Translations under genes and position numbers: made by a program | The notes under the pieces: model-generated | Seen by the model: only the letters and a program-made list of their open reading frames with translations | Told to the model about the DNA's origin: nothing | Databases searched by the model: none | NCBI RefSeq assembly: GCF_001462205.1 | Contig: NZ_LKIR01000123.1 | Location: 1 to 39,359 of the forward strand | Source of the DNA: Haloparvum sedimenti | GTDB taxonomy: Archaea; Halobacteriota; Halobacteria; Halobacteriales; Haloferacaceae | Direction of reading: 5' to 3' | Length of the DNA stretch: 39,359 bases | In this document: positions 21,563 to 30,152 of the stretch, piece by piece | Layout: each line of letters begins with the position of its first letter | How positions within the stretch are numbered: position 1 is the first letter of the stretch

Positions 21563-22977
21563 CGCCGGCGCTCGCAGCGGCCGGCCTCGTGATGGGCGTC
21601 ACCGCCGACGGGAGCGGAGCGGTACTGCAGGCCTCCGGCGGCGCCACCTTCAACGAGCCGATGCGGGCGGCGGCGACGTTGGTCACGTTCGCGGTCGTGG
21701 CCGCGGTCGCAGCGGGGAGCGCCGCCGTCGCGTACCGGTGGTACTTCCGCGAACGCGTGGGGGAGGGCATCGCCGCGCTGGTCGGCGTCGCGGTCGTCGC
21801 GCTCTACCTCAACACGGCGTCGCTCGGGGCGGTCATCGGCGGCACCGAGTACGAACTCCTCCGGCTCGACGCGGTGTTCTTCAACGTCGTCGCCATCGGC
21901 GTCGCGGCCGCCGCGGCGCCCGTCGGACTCCACATCGGCGACGGGCTCGCGACGAACTTCTTCGCGGTCGCCGGCGGGAAGCGGCTCGAGGGGGAGGTGA
22001 GCGACGTGGTCCGGACTATCGGCCGCGTGACACCGGTGACGCTCCCCGCGGTCGACGACATCGGCGACATGGACGCCTACGAGCCGGTCGACCCCGAGAC
22101 GAAGACGGAGATGGCCGAGAAGACGCTGCTGTTCCCGCGCCGGCTCACCGTCGAGGAGCTCCGCGACCGGCTCGTGACCCGGATCAAGGAGGACTACGGC
22201 GTCGGCTACGTCGACGTCGACGTGACCGCCGACGGCGAGGTGGAGTTCCTCGCGCTCGGCTCGCGGGCCGCCGGCATCGGCCCGACGCTCGCACCCGGCA
22301 CGGCCGCGGTCGCGGTGACCGCCGACCCCGCCAACGCGGCGACACCAGGTGACGTGGTGCAGGTTTGGAAGCCGGGAGGCGCGGCGGACGAAGCGGAGGC
22401 GGCAGGTGCGGGGGGGACGGGGGAGTCCGGAGAGGCGGCACCGCGCCCGACGCGCGTCGCCAACGCGGAGCTCCGCGCGACCGTCGGCGACGTGGCGACG
22501 TTGGCGCTTGACGAGGCGGACGCGTCCGCGCTCGACGACCGGACGAACTACCGGCTGGCCACGCTGCCCGCGGAGCCGCGGGCCGACCGCGAGTTCGCGA
22601 CCGTCCTGCGGGGAGCCGACGAGACGATGAGCGCGGTCGTCCTCGAGTCCGGGAGTCCCCTCGTCGGGACCACCGTCGCGGACGTCTCCGCGGTCGTCGC
22701 CGCGGTCCGCCCGGCCGGGGGGAGCGTGCAGGCCATCCCGCCGCGCGCCTACGCCTTCGCCGCGGGCGATACGGCCTATCTCGTCGGTCGGCCGGACGAG
22801 CTCCGTCGGTTCGAGGCGCTCGCCGCGGACACCGAGGACGGCGAGAGCGACGCCGACGGCGTCACCGGGTCCGACGACGCGGACGAGGCCGACGCGGATG
22901 ACGACGCGGCGGCAACCGATGAGGCCACCGAAACGAGAACGAATCGACCCACCGACGGCGTTGACGACGGCGAGTGA
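21559..22977 (+). CDS. membrane protein with TrkA-C-like (RCK_C) domains, second of pair
   Basis: A 472-residue paralogue of the preceding protein: three or four N-terminal helices (AAATLVTFAVVAAVAAGSAA, GIAALVGVAVVALYLNTASL, FFNVVAIGVAAAAAPVG), then GDMDAYEPVDPETKTEM...FPRRLTVEELRDRL, a TrkA-C-like module (LAPGTAAVAVTADP...PGDVVQVW), linker, and a last TrkA-C-like module (ESGSPLVGTTVADVSAVVAAV...AGDTAYLVGRPDEL). The C-terminal 50 residues are an Asp/Ala-rich tail. The GTG start sits inside GTGA, where the upstream gene ends, so translation is coupled and a heteromer is likely. Function inferred only from domains and the divergent K+ channel. Confidence 0.8.
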   Translation: MTPALAAAGLVMGVTADGSGAVLQASGGATFNEPMRAAATLVTFAVVAAVAAGSAAVAYRWYFRERVGEGIAALVGVAVVALYLNTASLGAVIGGTEYELLRLDAVFFNVVAIGVAAAAAPVGLHIGDGLATNFFAVAGGKRLEGEVSDVVRTIGRVTPVTLPAVDDIGDMDAYEPVDPETKTEMAEKTLLFPRRLTVEELRDRLVTRIKEDYGVGYVDVDVTADGEVEFLALGSRAAGIGPTLAPGTAAVAVTADPANAATPGDVVQVWKPGGAADEAEAAGAGGTGESGEAAPRPTRVANAELRATVGDVATLALDEADASALDDRTNYRLATLPAEPRADREFATVLRGADETMSAVVLESGSPLVGTTVADVSAVVAAVRPAGGSVQAIPPRAYAFAAGDTAYLVGRPDELRRFEALAADTEDGESDADGVTGSDDADEADADDDAAATDEATETRTNRPTDGVDDGE

Positions 22978-23040
22978 CGCCGGTCGGCGGCCGGCACGAC
23001 CCGGTCCGCCCTACCGGCACGGAGCCGGGACGGACGCAAT

Positions 23041-23049
23041 CCTCTTACG
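23041..23049 (+). promoter_or_regulatory. TATA-like box of samp1
   Basis: CCTCTTACG lies about 28 bases before the ATG at 23071, consistent with a leaderless transcript separate from the TrkA-C gene pair upstream. Confidence 0.4.
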
Positions 23050-23070
23050 CGCGGCGGTGGGCTGTCCGGT

Positions 23071-23343
23071 ATGGAGTGGAAACTGTTCGCCGACCTCTCG
23101 GAGATCGCCGGCGGACGCACGGTGACCGTCGACGCCGAACCGGGCGATACGGTCGGGGACGCGCTCGACGCCCTGCTGGCCGAACACCCCGACCTGCGCG
23201 ACCGGATCATGGAGGGGGACGAACTCGCGGACCACATCAACGTCCTCGTGAACGGCTCGAACGTCGCCCACGAGGGCGGGTTGGCGACCGAGTTGGATGA
23301 CGGGGACGAGCTGGCGCTTTTCCCGCCGGTCAGCGGCGGCTGA
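23071..23343 (+). CDS. samp1: SAMP1-like ubiquitin-like small archaeal modifier protein
   Basis: A 90-residue beta-grasp protein of the MoaD/ThiS family ending in Gly-Gly. The C-terminal diglycine is adenylated by the E1-like UbaA and joined to lysines of target proteins (sampylation) or thiolated for sulfur transfer. MEWKLFADLSEIAGGRTVTV at the start, GDALDALLAEHP, DHINVLVNG and the ending ELALFPPVSGG match SAMP1 (HVO_2619) of Haloferax volcanii as I recall it, more than SAMP2 or SAMP3. UbaA is not in this window. It precedes deoxyhypusine synthase by 74 bases. Confidence 0.88.
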   Translation: MEWKLFADLSEIAGGRTVTVDAEPGDTVGDALDALLAEHPDLRDRIMEGDELADHINVLVNGSNVAHEGGLATELDDGDELALFPPVSGG

Positions 23344-23417
23344 CGCCACAGCGAGCAGCCGATCGGCCGCCGCGCGTAACCGGACTTTTCAAACGCGCCC
23401 GTCGCGGACGGTGACGC

Positions 23418-24485
23418 ATGAGCGACGACGAGGGTCACGAGGACGGCGAGGAGGCTCACGGCCGCGAGGAGGAACACGCGGGCCACCACCCACCCCACCG
23501 CGAGGAGTTCTCCGAGGACCCGCTCGGACACACGCGCGTAGCGGGAGGAATGACCGTCTCGGAACTGGTCGAGCAGTACGGCCACGCCGGCATCGGCGCG
23601 GAGTCGGTCCACGAGGCGGGCGACGTGCTCGCGGAGATGCTGGGCAACGAGGACTGCACCGTCTTCCTGTCGCTGGCGGGCGCGATGGTCCCGACCGGGA
23701 TGCGCGCGGTCGTCGCCGACCTGATCCGCGACGGCTACGTCGACGCGCTGGTGACGACGGGCGCGAACCTCACGCACGACTCCATCGAGGCCATCGGCGG
23801 GAAGCACCACCACGGCCGCGAGGGAGATCCCGAGAAGTCCGCCCGCGAGCACGACGAGACGCTCCGCGACGAGGAGGTCGACCGCATCTACAACGTCTAC
23901 CTGCCGCAGGAGCACTTCGCGCTGTTCGAGTCGCACCTCCGCGAGGAGGTGTTCCCGCCGCTGGAGGCGGAGGGGACCGTCTCCATCGAGCGCCTCTGTC
24001 GGGAACTCGGGCGCGCGAACGCCGAGGTCAACGAGCGCGAGGGCGTGGCCGAGGCGCCGGGCGTCGCCGCGGCGGCCTACGAGAACGACGTACCGATCTA
24101 CTGCCCAGCCGTTCAGGACTCGGTGCTGGGCCTACAGGCGTGGATGTACGCACAGACCGGCGACCTCACGCTGGACGCGCTCGCGGACATGACCGCGCTG
24201 ACGGACCTGGCGTTCGACGCCGACGACGCCGGCTGCCTGCTGGTCGGCGGGGGGGTCCCGAAGAACTTCACCCTCCAGACGATGCTCGTCACGCCCCGCG
24301 CGTACGACTACGCCGTCCAGATCACGATGGACCCCGAGGCGACCGGCGGCCTCTCCGGCGCGAGTCTGGAGGAAGCGCGCTCGTGGGGGAAACTGGAGCG
24401 GGACGCACGCAACGCCTCCGTCCACGGCGACGCGACCGTGATGCTCCCGCTGCTGGTCGCGGCCGCCCGCGAGCGGATCGAGTAG
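23418..24485 (+). CDS. dys: deoxyhypusine synthase
   Basis: Transfers an aminoalkyl group to one lysine of aIF5A using NAD. The 355 residues start with a His/Glu/Asp-rich tail of about 35 (seven His), then FLSLAGAMVPTGMRAVVADLI, VDALVTTGANLTHDSIEAIGG (with the insertion KHHHG), and the catalytic-lysine region LLVGGGVPKNFTLQTMLV with Lys282, then YDYAVQITMDPEATGGLSGA. All match the DHS fold (NAD and substrate loops). In Haloferax the donor is reported to be agmatine rather than spermidine, and an agmatinase homologue completes the reaction. aIF5A and the agmatinase homologue lie 6 kb downstream on the same strand. Confidence 0.93.
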   Translation: MSDDEGHEDGEEAHGREEEHAGHHPPHREEFSEDPLGHTRVAGGMTVSELVEQYGHAGIGAESVHEAGDVLAEMLGNEDCTVFLSLAGAMVPTGMRAVVADLIRDGYVDALVTTGANLTHDSIEAIGGKHHHGREGDPEKSAREHDETLRDEEVDRIYNVYLPQEHFALFESHLREEVFPPLEAEGTVSIERLCRELGRANAEVNEREGVAEAPGVAAAAYENDVPIYCPAVQDSVLGLQAWMYAQTGDLTLDALADMTALTDLAFDADDAGCLLVGGGVPKNFTLQTMLVTPRAYDYAVQITMDPEATGGLSGASLEEARSWGKLERDARNASVHGDATVMLPLLVAAARERIE

Positions 24486-24577
24486 TCCCGCTCCGCCGGC
24501 GTTCCGTGTCCATGGGCGACCGGCAAGTCCAGATTCTTCACGAACGTTTATGATTAACGAGGACGCAGGGTAGCGTG

Positions 24578-24842
24578 ATGGCACCCGTAGTACACGAGTA
24601 GTCGGGCGGCGACGGAATCGGACGGACCGAACGGACCCACTGCCACGCGGTCGACGGACGCCCGATGGCGCGACGAGACCGCGCCACCCGGTTCGAACAC
24701 CCCGGCCGAGAGCGAGACACCGAGCGGCGACCGCCCGACGACCGGTGCGGAGGCCGTGGCGCGCGCCCCGGCGACGTTCGACGCGGGCGACACGCGGCGG
24801 CTCCGCAACCTGGTGGACGACGCCAACGGCGTCGTGCGCTGA
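24578..24842 (+). pseudogene. probable frameshifted small gene
   Basis: A TATA-like CGTTTATGATTAA (24545-24557) is followed about 28 bases later by ATG at 24578, which opens only MAPVVHE before a TAG. From 24591 another frame, shifted by one base relative to that ATG, stays open for 83 codons to a TGA at 24840-24842. In it nearly every third base is G or C, and the peptide is typically haloarchaeal, ending TRRLRNLVDDANGVVR. It has no in-frame ATG near its beginning. The simplest reading is a small gene broken by one indel, real or from sequencing. Alternatively translation begins at the GTG at 24756, giving 28 residues. Product unknown. Confidence 0.5.
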
Positions 24843-24891
24843 CGCGCCGCTTGCGGTGCTTTTCTGAAGAACGAGCGTCGCCGCGTCGCAG

Positions 24892-25494
24892 TCAGAAGAG
24901 GTCGTCGACGCGATCGCGAGTCGTCGCCTCGGCGCCGGAGTTGTCCACGACGGCGTGTTCGCGCTCGAGGGGGTCGTACTCCTCGCGGAACAGCTGGTGG
25001 ATCTCGAAGTCGGCGTCCGAGAGGCCGTCCCGGGCCGCGATTCGATCCTCGACGACGGACTCCTCGCACTCGACCTTGACGAGCCGGAAGGGGGCCCCGT
25101 GCTCGGCGGCGGCCGCGCGCACGTCCTCGCGGAAGCGGGCCTGCGCGAACGTGGCGTCGAGGACGATGCTCCCGCCGTCCGCGACCGCCTCCGCGGCGCG
25201 GTCGATCAGTTCGCCGTACACCCGCTCCGTCTCCGCGTCGGTGTAGTCCGGGTCCGGGAACAGCTGCTTCCGGATCGCGTCCGTGCGCAGGACCTCGCCG
25301 TCGACGTGCTCGGCGACGCGGCGCGCGACGGTCGTCTTGCCGACGCCCGGCAGGCCGCAGACGACGACCAGCGCCGGCCCGTCGTCGGTGACGGCGGCCG
25401 CGGTCGCGTCGGGATCCGCCGCGACGGCTTCGTCGGAGTCGGCGTCCGCCTCGTCCCCCGCGACCCCCGACCGCGGTCGCCCGCTCTCAGCCAT
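24892..25494 (-). CDS. P-loop kinase-like ATP-binding protein
   Basis: A 200-residue protein. After an Asp/Ala-rich tail of 38 residues comes a Walker A site CGLPGVGKTTVARRVAE (GLPGVGKT at 47-54), then EVLRTDAIRKQLF (the substrate-loop pattern of zeta-toxin/AAA_33 kinases), VLDATFAQARFREDVRAAA (Walker B-like Asp) and a C-terminal helical lid region with RDGLSDADFEIHQL. The C-terminal ETERVY...DATF layout resembles the kinase half of bacterial AAA_33 proteins that pair with aminoglycoside phosphotransferase-like domains. It is a phosphotransferase-fold protein; the substrate is unknown. A short upstream frame (25487-25540) overlaps its start codon. Confidence 0.82.
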   Translation of the reverse strand: MAESGRPRSGVAGDEADADSDEAVAADPDATAAAVTDDGPALVVVCGLPGVGKTTVARRVAEHVDGEVLRTDAIRKQLFPDPDYTDAETERVYGELIDRAAEAVADGGSIVLDATFAQARFREDVRAAAAEHGAPFRLVKVECEESVVEDRIAARDGLSDADFEIHQLFREEYDPLEREHAVVDNSGAEATTRDRVDDLF

Positions 25495-25804
25495 CCGACT
25501 CGCTCCCCCGGATTCGCCCTCGCCCCGGCGCGGTACTCATTCGGAAGCGATCACTGGCGTAGCGTAAATGAAGGTTCCCCTCCCGCGGCCGCTCGCGACG
25601 CGGTGACACGGACCGGGGATAGCTCGGTGGGGCGGGCGACGACAGCCCGGCCCGCCCACGGAGCCGCGGACTTAACCCGACCGCGGGCGTACGACCGCGC
25701 GGCCGATGACGACGCACCGCTCCGAGCCGCCTCGGCACCGGCGATGACGAGCCCTATGAGTGCCGAGGCCGACCTTTCACGGCTACGCATCCCGCGTACC
25801 TGCC
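25495..25804. other. 310-bp intergenic region, no convincing gene
   Basis: The stretch lies between two minus-strand genes. A TATA-like TCATTTACG on the minus strand (25562-25570) is 27 bases before an ATG at 25540 that opens a 17-codon frame ending at 25487, inside the P-loop gene. The only longer frames are Arg/Pro-rich and look like shadows. GC-rich repeats of CGCGG are present but no tRNA cloverleaf or strong hairpin was found. Confidence 0.5.
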
Positions 25805-28000
25805 TCAGATTCCCGTCTCCAGCGCCGTCTCGACCCGCTCCAGCACCGTCAGCAGGCGCGGTTCGAGCGCCATGATCTCGTCGGTGTCGTAGATCTCCTG
25901 CTGGTCGCTCCAGAGCGCCTCGCGTGCCTCCTCGAGCAGGCCGCGGACGGTCGCGAGGCGCTCGTCCGCGGTCGCGGCGTCCCCCTCCGCGGCGGCGTCC
26001 GCGGCTGCGGTCGCCTCCTCGGCGGCCCGAGAGAGGCGGTTCAGAACCGTGTTCTCGCGCGTCGTCTCGCGGTCCGCGTCGTCGTCCTCGCCGTCTCCGC
26101 TGTCGTCCCCCGCCGCGAGTTCTCTGGCGAGGTCGCGCACCGCGGCGACCTCCTCGCGGAGGGTGGCCGCGAGGGGCCCCTTCCCGGTTTCGACGCGCTC
26201 GCGGACCGCCTCGGTGCCGTCGCCGAAGGTCCCCGGCGTGACGCGGTACGCGCCGGGGCGGCCGTCGGCGTCGACCACCTCGACCGTGTAGCGCCCCTCG
26301 CGGTGGACCGCGACGGCGAAGCGGTCCGGCTCCGTCGGCCGGCCCTCGTAGACGACGCCGGCGTAGTCCTCGACGACCCGGACCGTCTCGATCCCGCTCG
26401 CGTCGCGGCCGTCGCCGCGGATCCAGCCGGCGTCCTCGTTGGCCACGACCGTCAGGTCGCCGTCCGCGCCGGCGCGGACCGTGCCGCCCTCGTGGACGAA
26501 CCCCTGCGCGAGCGGGGCGATTCCGGGCGCGTTGACCGTCAGCAGGTGATCGCCCGGCTCCACGTGCAGGGAGCCGAAGACGCCGCCGCGGGTGACCGCC
26601 GCCTCCGGATCTTCGCTCGCGAGGCGGACGGCGGCTTCCACCGGGAGCGCGAACAGGGAGACGGTCGCGGCGTCCCCGAGCGCGTCCGACCCGCTGCCGA
26701 GCGTGCCGTCGAGCGCCCCCTCCGCGCCCGCTCGGAGCTGCCGGACGCGACCGACCACGCGGTTCCGCAGCCCCGCTGGCTCGGCACCGTCGATCCGTCG
26801 GCGGTGCGCGGGGTCCGTCACGTCCGCGAGGGGATCCGCGTACCGCTCCTGCTCCCACGGGATGCCGACCGAGGTGATGTGGCTCGCGAGCCGGTCCTCC
26901 ACGAATCCCGGAACCGCGAATTCGAAGCTCAACTGCGGGCCGACGAAGCCGTCCACCTCCTCGCGGACGGCGTCGAGCGGCTCCAGCGCGTAGGTCGCGT
27001 CCGCGTCCGTCGGGCTGTCCGGCGGGGCGAGCACGAGCCCCGGCCCGCGAAGGAGGATCTCCGCGGGCGGTCGCGGCAGCCCGCGCCAGTCGCCGACCGT
27101 GACGCGCTCGTCGACGAAGTCGCTCCGCTCGACGTCCAGATCGGGATGCTCGTCGAGCCGGTGGCCGTCCAACTCGGGCATCACGAAGGGGAGTCGCGCC
27201 CCCTCGCCGCGCGGGAGGCCGTAGGCGAACGGGGCGCCGATCCCCTCCGTCACCTCGATCGCGTCGTTGGTCACGTCAGAGACCCAGTCGTCGGTTGGGA
27301 GGCGCTCGAAGCTCGGAACCACGTGGTTCACCTCGCTGGCGCTGGAGTGGGAGCCAACCTCCGAGAGGACGCCGAGTCGTCGGCCGTCGCTGACGTCCGG
27401 GTCCAGAAACTCGTTGTTCGGGGTCCCCCTCGCGTGCGCGCTCGCGGACACCAGCAACGGGGCACCCGTCTCCCGGTCGAGAAACACCTGCAGGAGTTCC
27501 CAGTCGTGCCAGTGGAAGTTCACCGTGAACTGGTCGAACGCCGAGTAGAACCAGTACTGAATCGCGTCGACGCCGGGCGCCGCCTCGACGACGTTGTAGA
27601 ACGCGACCGGTGCCGGCGGGGAGCCGCTCTCCGCGAACGCGGCACTGTACCCGTCGAGCGCCGCGAAGCCGTCCACTTCGCGCCTTCCGTTCGTCTCGAC
27701 GACGTACGGACGCGGGTCCGTCGGGAACCACTTCTCGAGCGCCCCGAAGTAGAGGTCCGGCGCGTACCGGCGGACGCGCTCGGGAACGTCCGCGTTCGGG
27801 TCCGCGTCCGTCTCGGGACCGGTCTCGGGAGTCGCCGTTCCGTCGGGCGTCGTTGCCGCATCCGGCGGCTCGTTACCCCGCGAGGCGGTCCACGCCCCCG
27901 CGACCCCGACGCCGCCGAGCGCCGCCAGTCCGGCGTACGCGAGGAGGCGCCGGCGGCGCTCGTCGGGGCGGTCGGCGTCCGGTTCGTCCGATTCAGTCAC
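25805..28000 (-). CDS. large exported protein with Vps62-like domain
   Basis: A 731-residue protein. Residues 16-40 (RRRRLLAYAGLAALGGVGVAG) form a basic-hydrophobic signal or membrane anchor of Tat-like type (twin arginines before the hydrophobic core, but not the full consensus). After an acidic Thr/Pro-rich linker comes RYAPDLYFGALEKWFPTDP (79-97), the opening pattern of Vps62-type domains, then YWFYSAFDQFTVNFHWHDWE (149-168) and a serine/histidine run HARGTPNNEF...GSHSSASEVNHVV. The HWHDWE box recalls the GHRHDWE heptapeptide of NPP1/NLP proteins, which share the beta-sandwich. The C-terminal third has PEGA-like strands and a final helical region with acidic spacer. Role unknown; likely surface-bound. 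Confidence 0.75.
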   Translation of the reverse strand: MTESDEPDADRPDERRRRLLAYAGLAALGGVGVAGAWTASRGNEPPDAATTPDGTATPETGPETDADPNADVPERVRRYAPDLYFGALEKWFPTDPRPYVVETNGRREVDGFAALDGYSAAFAESGSPPAPVAFYNVVEAAPGVDAIQYWFYSAFDQFTVNFHWHDWELLQVFLDRETGAPLLVSASAHARGTPNNEFLDPDVSDGRRLGVLSEVGSHSSASEVNHVVPSFERLPTDDWVSDVTNDAIEVTEGIGAPFAYGLPRGEGARLPFVMPELDGHRLDEHPDLDVERSDFVDERVTVGDWRGLPRPPAEILLRGPGLVLAPPDSPTDADATYALEPLDAVREEVDGFVGPQLSFEFAVPGFVEDRLASHITSVGIPWEQERYADPLADVTDPAHRRRIDGAEPAGLRNRVVGRVRQLRAGAEGALDGTLGSGSDALGDAATVSLFALPVEAAVRLASEDPEAAVTRGGVFGSLHVEPGDHLLTVNAPGIAPLAQGFVHEGGTVRAGADGDLTVVANEDAGWIRGDGRDASGIETVRVVEDYAGVVYEGRPTEPDRFAVAVHREGRYTVEVVDADGRPGAYRVTPGTFGDGTEAVRERVETGKGPLAATLREEVAAVRDLARELAAGDDSGDGEDDDADRETTRENTVLNRLSRAAEEATAAADAAAEGDAATADERLATVRGLLEEAREALWSDQQEIYDTDEIMALEPRLLTVLERVETALETGI

Positions 28001-28136
28001 GTGCGTTCATTGTTACCAAGGACTGGCAGCTATATCCCTGTTCCCCCGAGCGCTGGGACGCACGACGGCCGTGTCGTCATACGCAAGCTTTTGACCCCCG
28101 AGGGAAAACGCGGAGGCGAACCCGGTTCCGCGCATC

Positions 28137-29822
28137 ATGGCTCCCGACCCCTCCATATCCGTCCTCTACGTCGACGACGACCCGGCGCTGCTCGACTTGA
28201 CGGAGCAGTTTCTGGAGTCCGAGAACGACGCGCTCGCGGTCACGACCGCACAGGGCGCCAGGGCGGCGCTGGACTTGCTCGACGAGCGCTCCTTCGACGC
28301 CGTCGTCTCGGACTACCAGATGCCCGAGATGGACGGACTCGAACTCCTTCGCACGCTGCGGGAGGAGCGCGACTCGGACGTGCCGTTCATCGTCTTCACC
28401 GGGCGTGGCCGCGAGGAAGTGGCCGTCGAGGCGCTGAACCTCGGCGCCGACCGCTACCTCCAGAAGGGGGGTGACCCGACGGCCCAGTACGGGGTGCTGG
28501 TGCAGGCGATCGAACAGGAAGTCGAACACCACCGGACGCGGACCGCGCTGGAGCGCCGCGAGCAGAACCTGCGGATCACGCTGGAGTCCATCGGCGACGC
28601 GGTGATCGCCACCGACGAGACCGGAGCGATCGAGCGCATGAACGGCGTCGCCGAGGACCTGACCGGCTGGGACCGCGAGGACGCCGTCGGGCGCCCGCTC
28701 CCGGAGGTGTTCGACATCGCCAGTCAGGAGACCGGCGAGCCGATGGAGAGCCCGGTCGAGGAGGTGCTCGAGCACGGCCGGACCGTGGGGCTCGCGAACG
28801 GGACGGTCCTCCGAGCGCGCGACGGCGAGGAGCGGGTTATCGCGGACAGCGCCTCGCCGATCACCGACGAGGACGAGGTCGTCGGCGTCGTTCTGATCTT
28901 CCGGGACGTGACGGAGACGTACCGCAAGCGGGACCGGCGGCGCCGCCAGCGGGAGGCGGTCGTGGACCTCTCGACGCACGAGGCGGTCGTGGAGGGGCGC
29001 GTGGACGAGGCGGCGGCGTTTATCGACGAGACGATGACCGAGGTGCTCGAGGCCGGCCGTTCGTCCGTGTGGCTGTTCGACGACGACCGCGAGACGATGA
29101 CGTGTCTGGACCTGTACGAGCGGGACGACGACGCTCACGGGTCCGGTATGACGCTGTCGGCCGAGGCGTATCCGAACTACTTCGAGGCGCTGGTGACTCA
29201 CCGGTCCATCGCCGCGGCGGACGCGGCGGCGGACCCGCGGACGGCCGGGCTGACGGAGTCGTACCTCGAACCCGAGGGCATCGAGTCGATGCTCGACGCG
29301 ACGGTGCGCCGCGGCGGCGAGGTCGTCGGCGTGCTGTGTGCGGAGACCGTCGGCGACTACCGCGAGTGGACCGAGGACGAGCGCCGGTTCGCGGGCGAAC
29401 TGGCAGACCAGTTCGTGCTGGCACTCACGAACCGCACGCGGCGCCGTCGCGAGACCGAACTCCGACGGAAGACACGGAACGCGAGGGCGCTGTTCGAGCA
29501 GTCGCCGACGGCGGTCCTGGAGCTGTCGCCCGACCTCGAGATCCGGCGCTGGAACGACCGCGCGTCGACGCTGTTCGGCTACGACGCCGACGAGGCGGTC
29601 GGCCGACACGTCGGCGCGCTCGTCCCCGACGCGGACGAGGCGGAGGTGACGGCCTCGTGGACCGACCGCGTCCCGCGCGACGAGCCGACCTCGTTCGTCC
29701 GACGGAGCGTGACCGCGGACGGGACGGTGTGCCGCTTCGAGTGGCACGTGCAGACCGTCGTCGGGGACGACGGCGACCCGCGGAGCGTCCTCGCGTTCGT
29801 GACGCCGGTTGACGACGCGTAG
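28137..29822 (+). CDS. response regulator-PAS-GAF-PAS signalling protein without kinase domain
   Basis: A 561-residue cytoplasmic sensor. The order is REC receiver (about 5-125; acidic DDD at 13-15, phosphoacceptor Asp59 in VVSDYQMPEMDG, conserved Lys in RYLQKGGD), PAS (about 140-265; ESIGDAVIATDETGAIERMN and VVGVVLIFRDVTE), short helix, GAF (about 285-435; EVLEAGRSSVWLFDD... GGEVVGVLCAE) and a second PAS (about 455-558). The usual HATPase and HisKA domains of haloarchaeal regulators, and the bacterio-opsin-activator HTH, are both missing; the protein stops right after the second PAS. It is divergent from the Vps62-like gene. Output unknown. Confidence 0.87.
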   Translation: MAPDPSISVLYVDDDPALLDLTEQFLESENDALAVTTAQGARAALDLLDERSFDAVVSDYQMPEMDGLELLRTLREERDSDVPFIVFTGRGREEVAVEALNLGADRYLQKGGDPTAQYGVLVQAIEQEVEHHRTRTALERREQNLRITLESIGDAVIATDETGAIERMNGVAEDLTGWDREDAVGRPLPEVFDIASQETGEPMESPVEEVLEHGRTVGLANGTVLRARDGEERVIADSASPITDEDEVVGVVLIFRDVTETYRKRDRRRRQREAVVDLSTHEAVVEGRVDEAAAFIDETMTEVLEAGRSSVWLFDDDRETMTCLDLYERDDDAHGSGMTLSAEAYPNYFEALVTHRSIAAADAAADPRTAGLTESYLEPEGIESMLDATVRRGGEVVGVLCAETVGDYREWTEDERRFAGELADQFVLALTNRTRRRRETELRRKTRNARALFEQSPTAVLELSPDLEIRRWNDRASTLFGYDADEAVGRHVGALVPDADEAEVTASWTDRVPRDEPTSFVRRSVTADGTVCRFEWHVQTVVGDDGDPRSVLAFVTPVDDA

Positions 29823-29918
29823 ACCCCCCCACCTCGGCCGGTCGGCGGTCCGAAGCCGACGACGTTCGACGCCGACCGCGCCCGAAAGCGGTAAGCCGGG
29901 GGACGCGCAACTCCGCCC

Positions 29919-30044
29919 ATGGAAGCGTACATCCTCGACGAGGACGAGGAGAAGCTCGCCCCGGCCGTGGTCGTCGCGACGATCGCCTTGCTCGGGCTGT
30001 TCGCGTTCGGGTTCCTCTTCCTCCTCGTTCGGTCGGTCCTGTGA
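29919..30044 (+). CDS. 41-residue single-helix membrane protein
   Basis: A small frame, ATG 29919 to TGA 30042-30044. The first ten residues are acidic (MEAYILDEDEEK) and the rest forms one membrane helix, APAVVVATIALLGLFAFGFLFLL split by no charge, ending LVRSVL, which places the acidic end in the cytoplasm if the positive-inside rule applies at Arg38. Codon positions are GC-rich as in real genes here. It lies between the REC-PAS gene and the aIF5A gene. I do not recognise a named family; the acidic head plus helix looks like other haloarchaeal microproteins. Confidence 0.62.
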   Translation: MEAYILDEDEEKLAPAVVVATIALLGLFAFGFLFLLVRSVL

Positions 30045-30152
30045 CCCGCCCCGGGGTCGCGACCGCGCTGTGAGCGGACGTGTCGGCGCGGTCGCCACGC
30101 CGCCAGACTGACGCGAAGAGCCGGGGATCCGCGGCGTCCGGCGCGTTCCAAA

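Noticed and set aside
25617-25690. tRNA-like GGGATAGCTCGGTGG stretch
   Set aside because: No T-loop GTTCGAAT-type sequence or acceptor pairing could be found downstream.
25760-28474. 904-codon plus-strand open frame
   Set aside because: Antisense to the Vps62-like gene, with Arg/Val-rich composition and no recognisable motif; a shadow frame.
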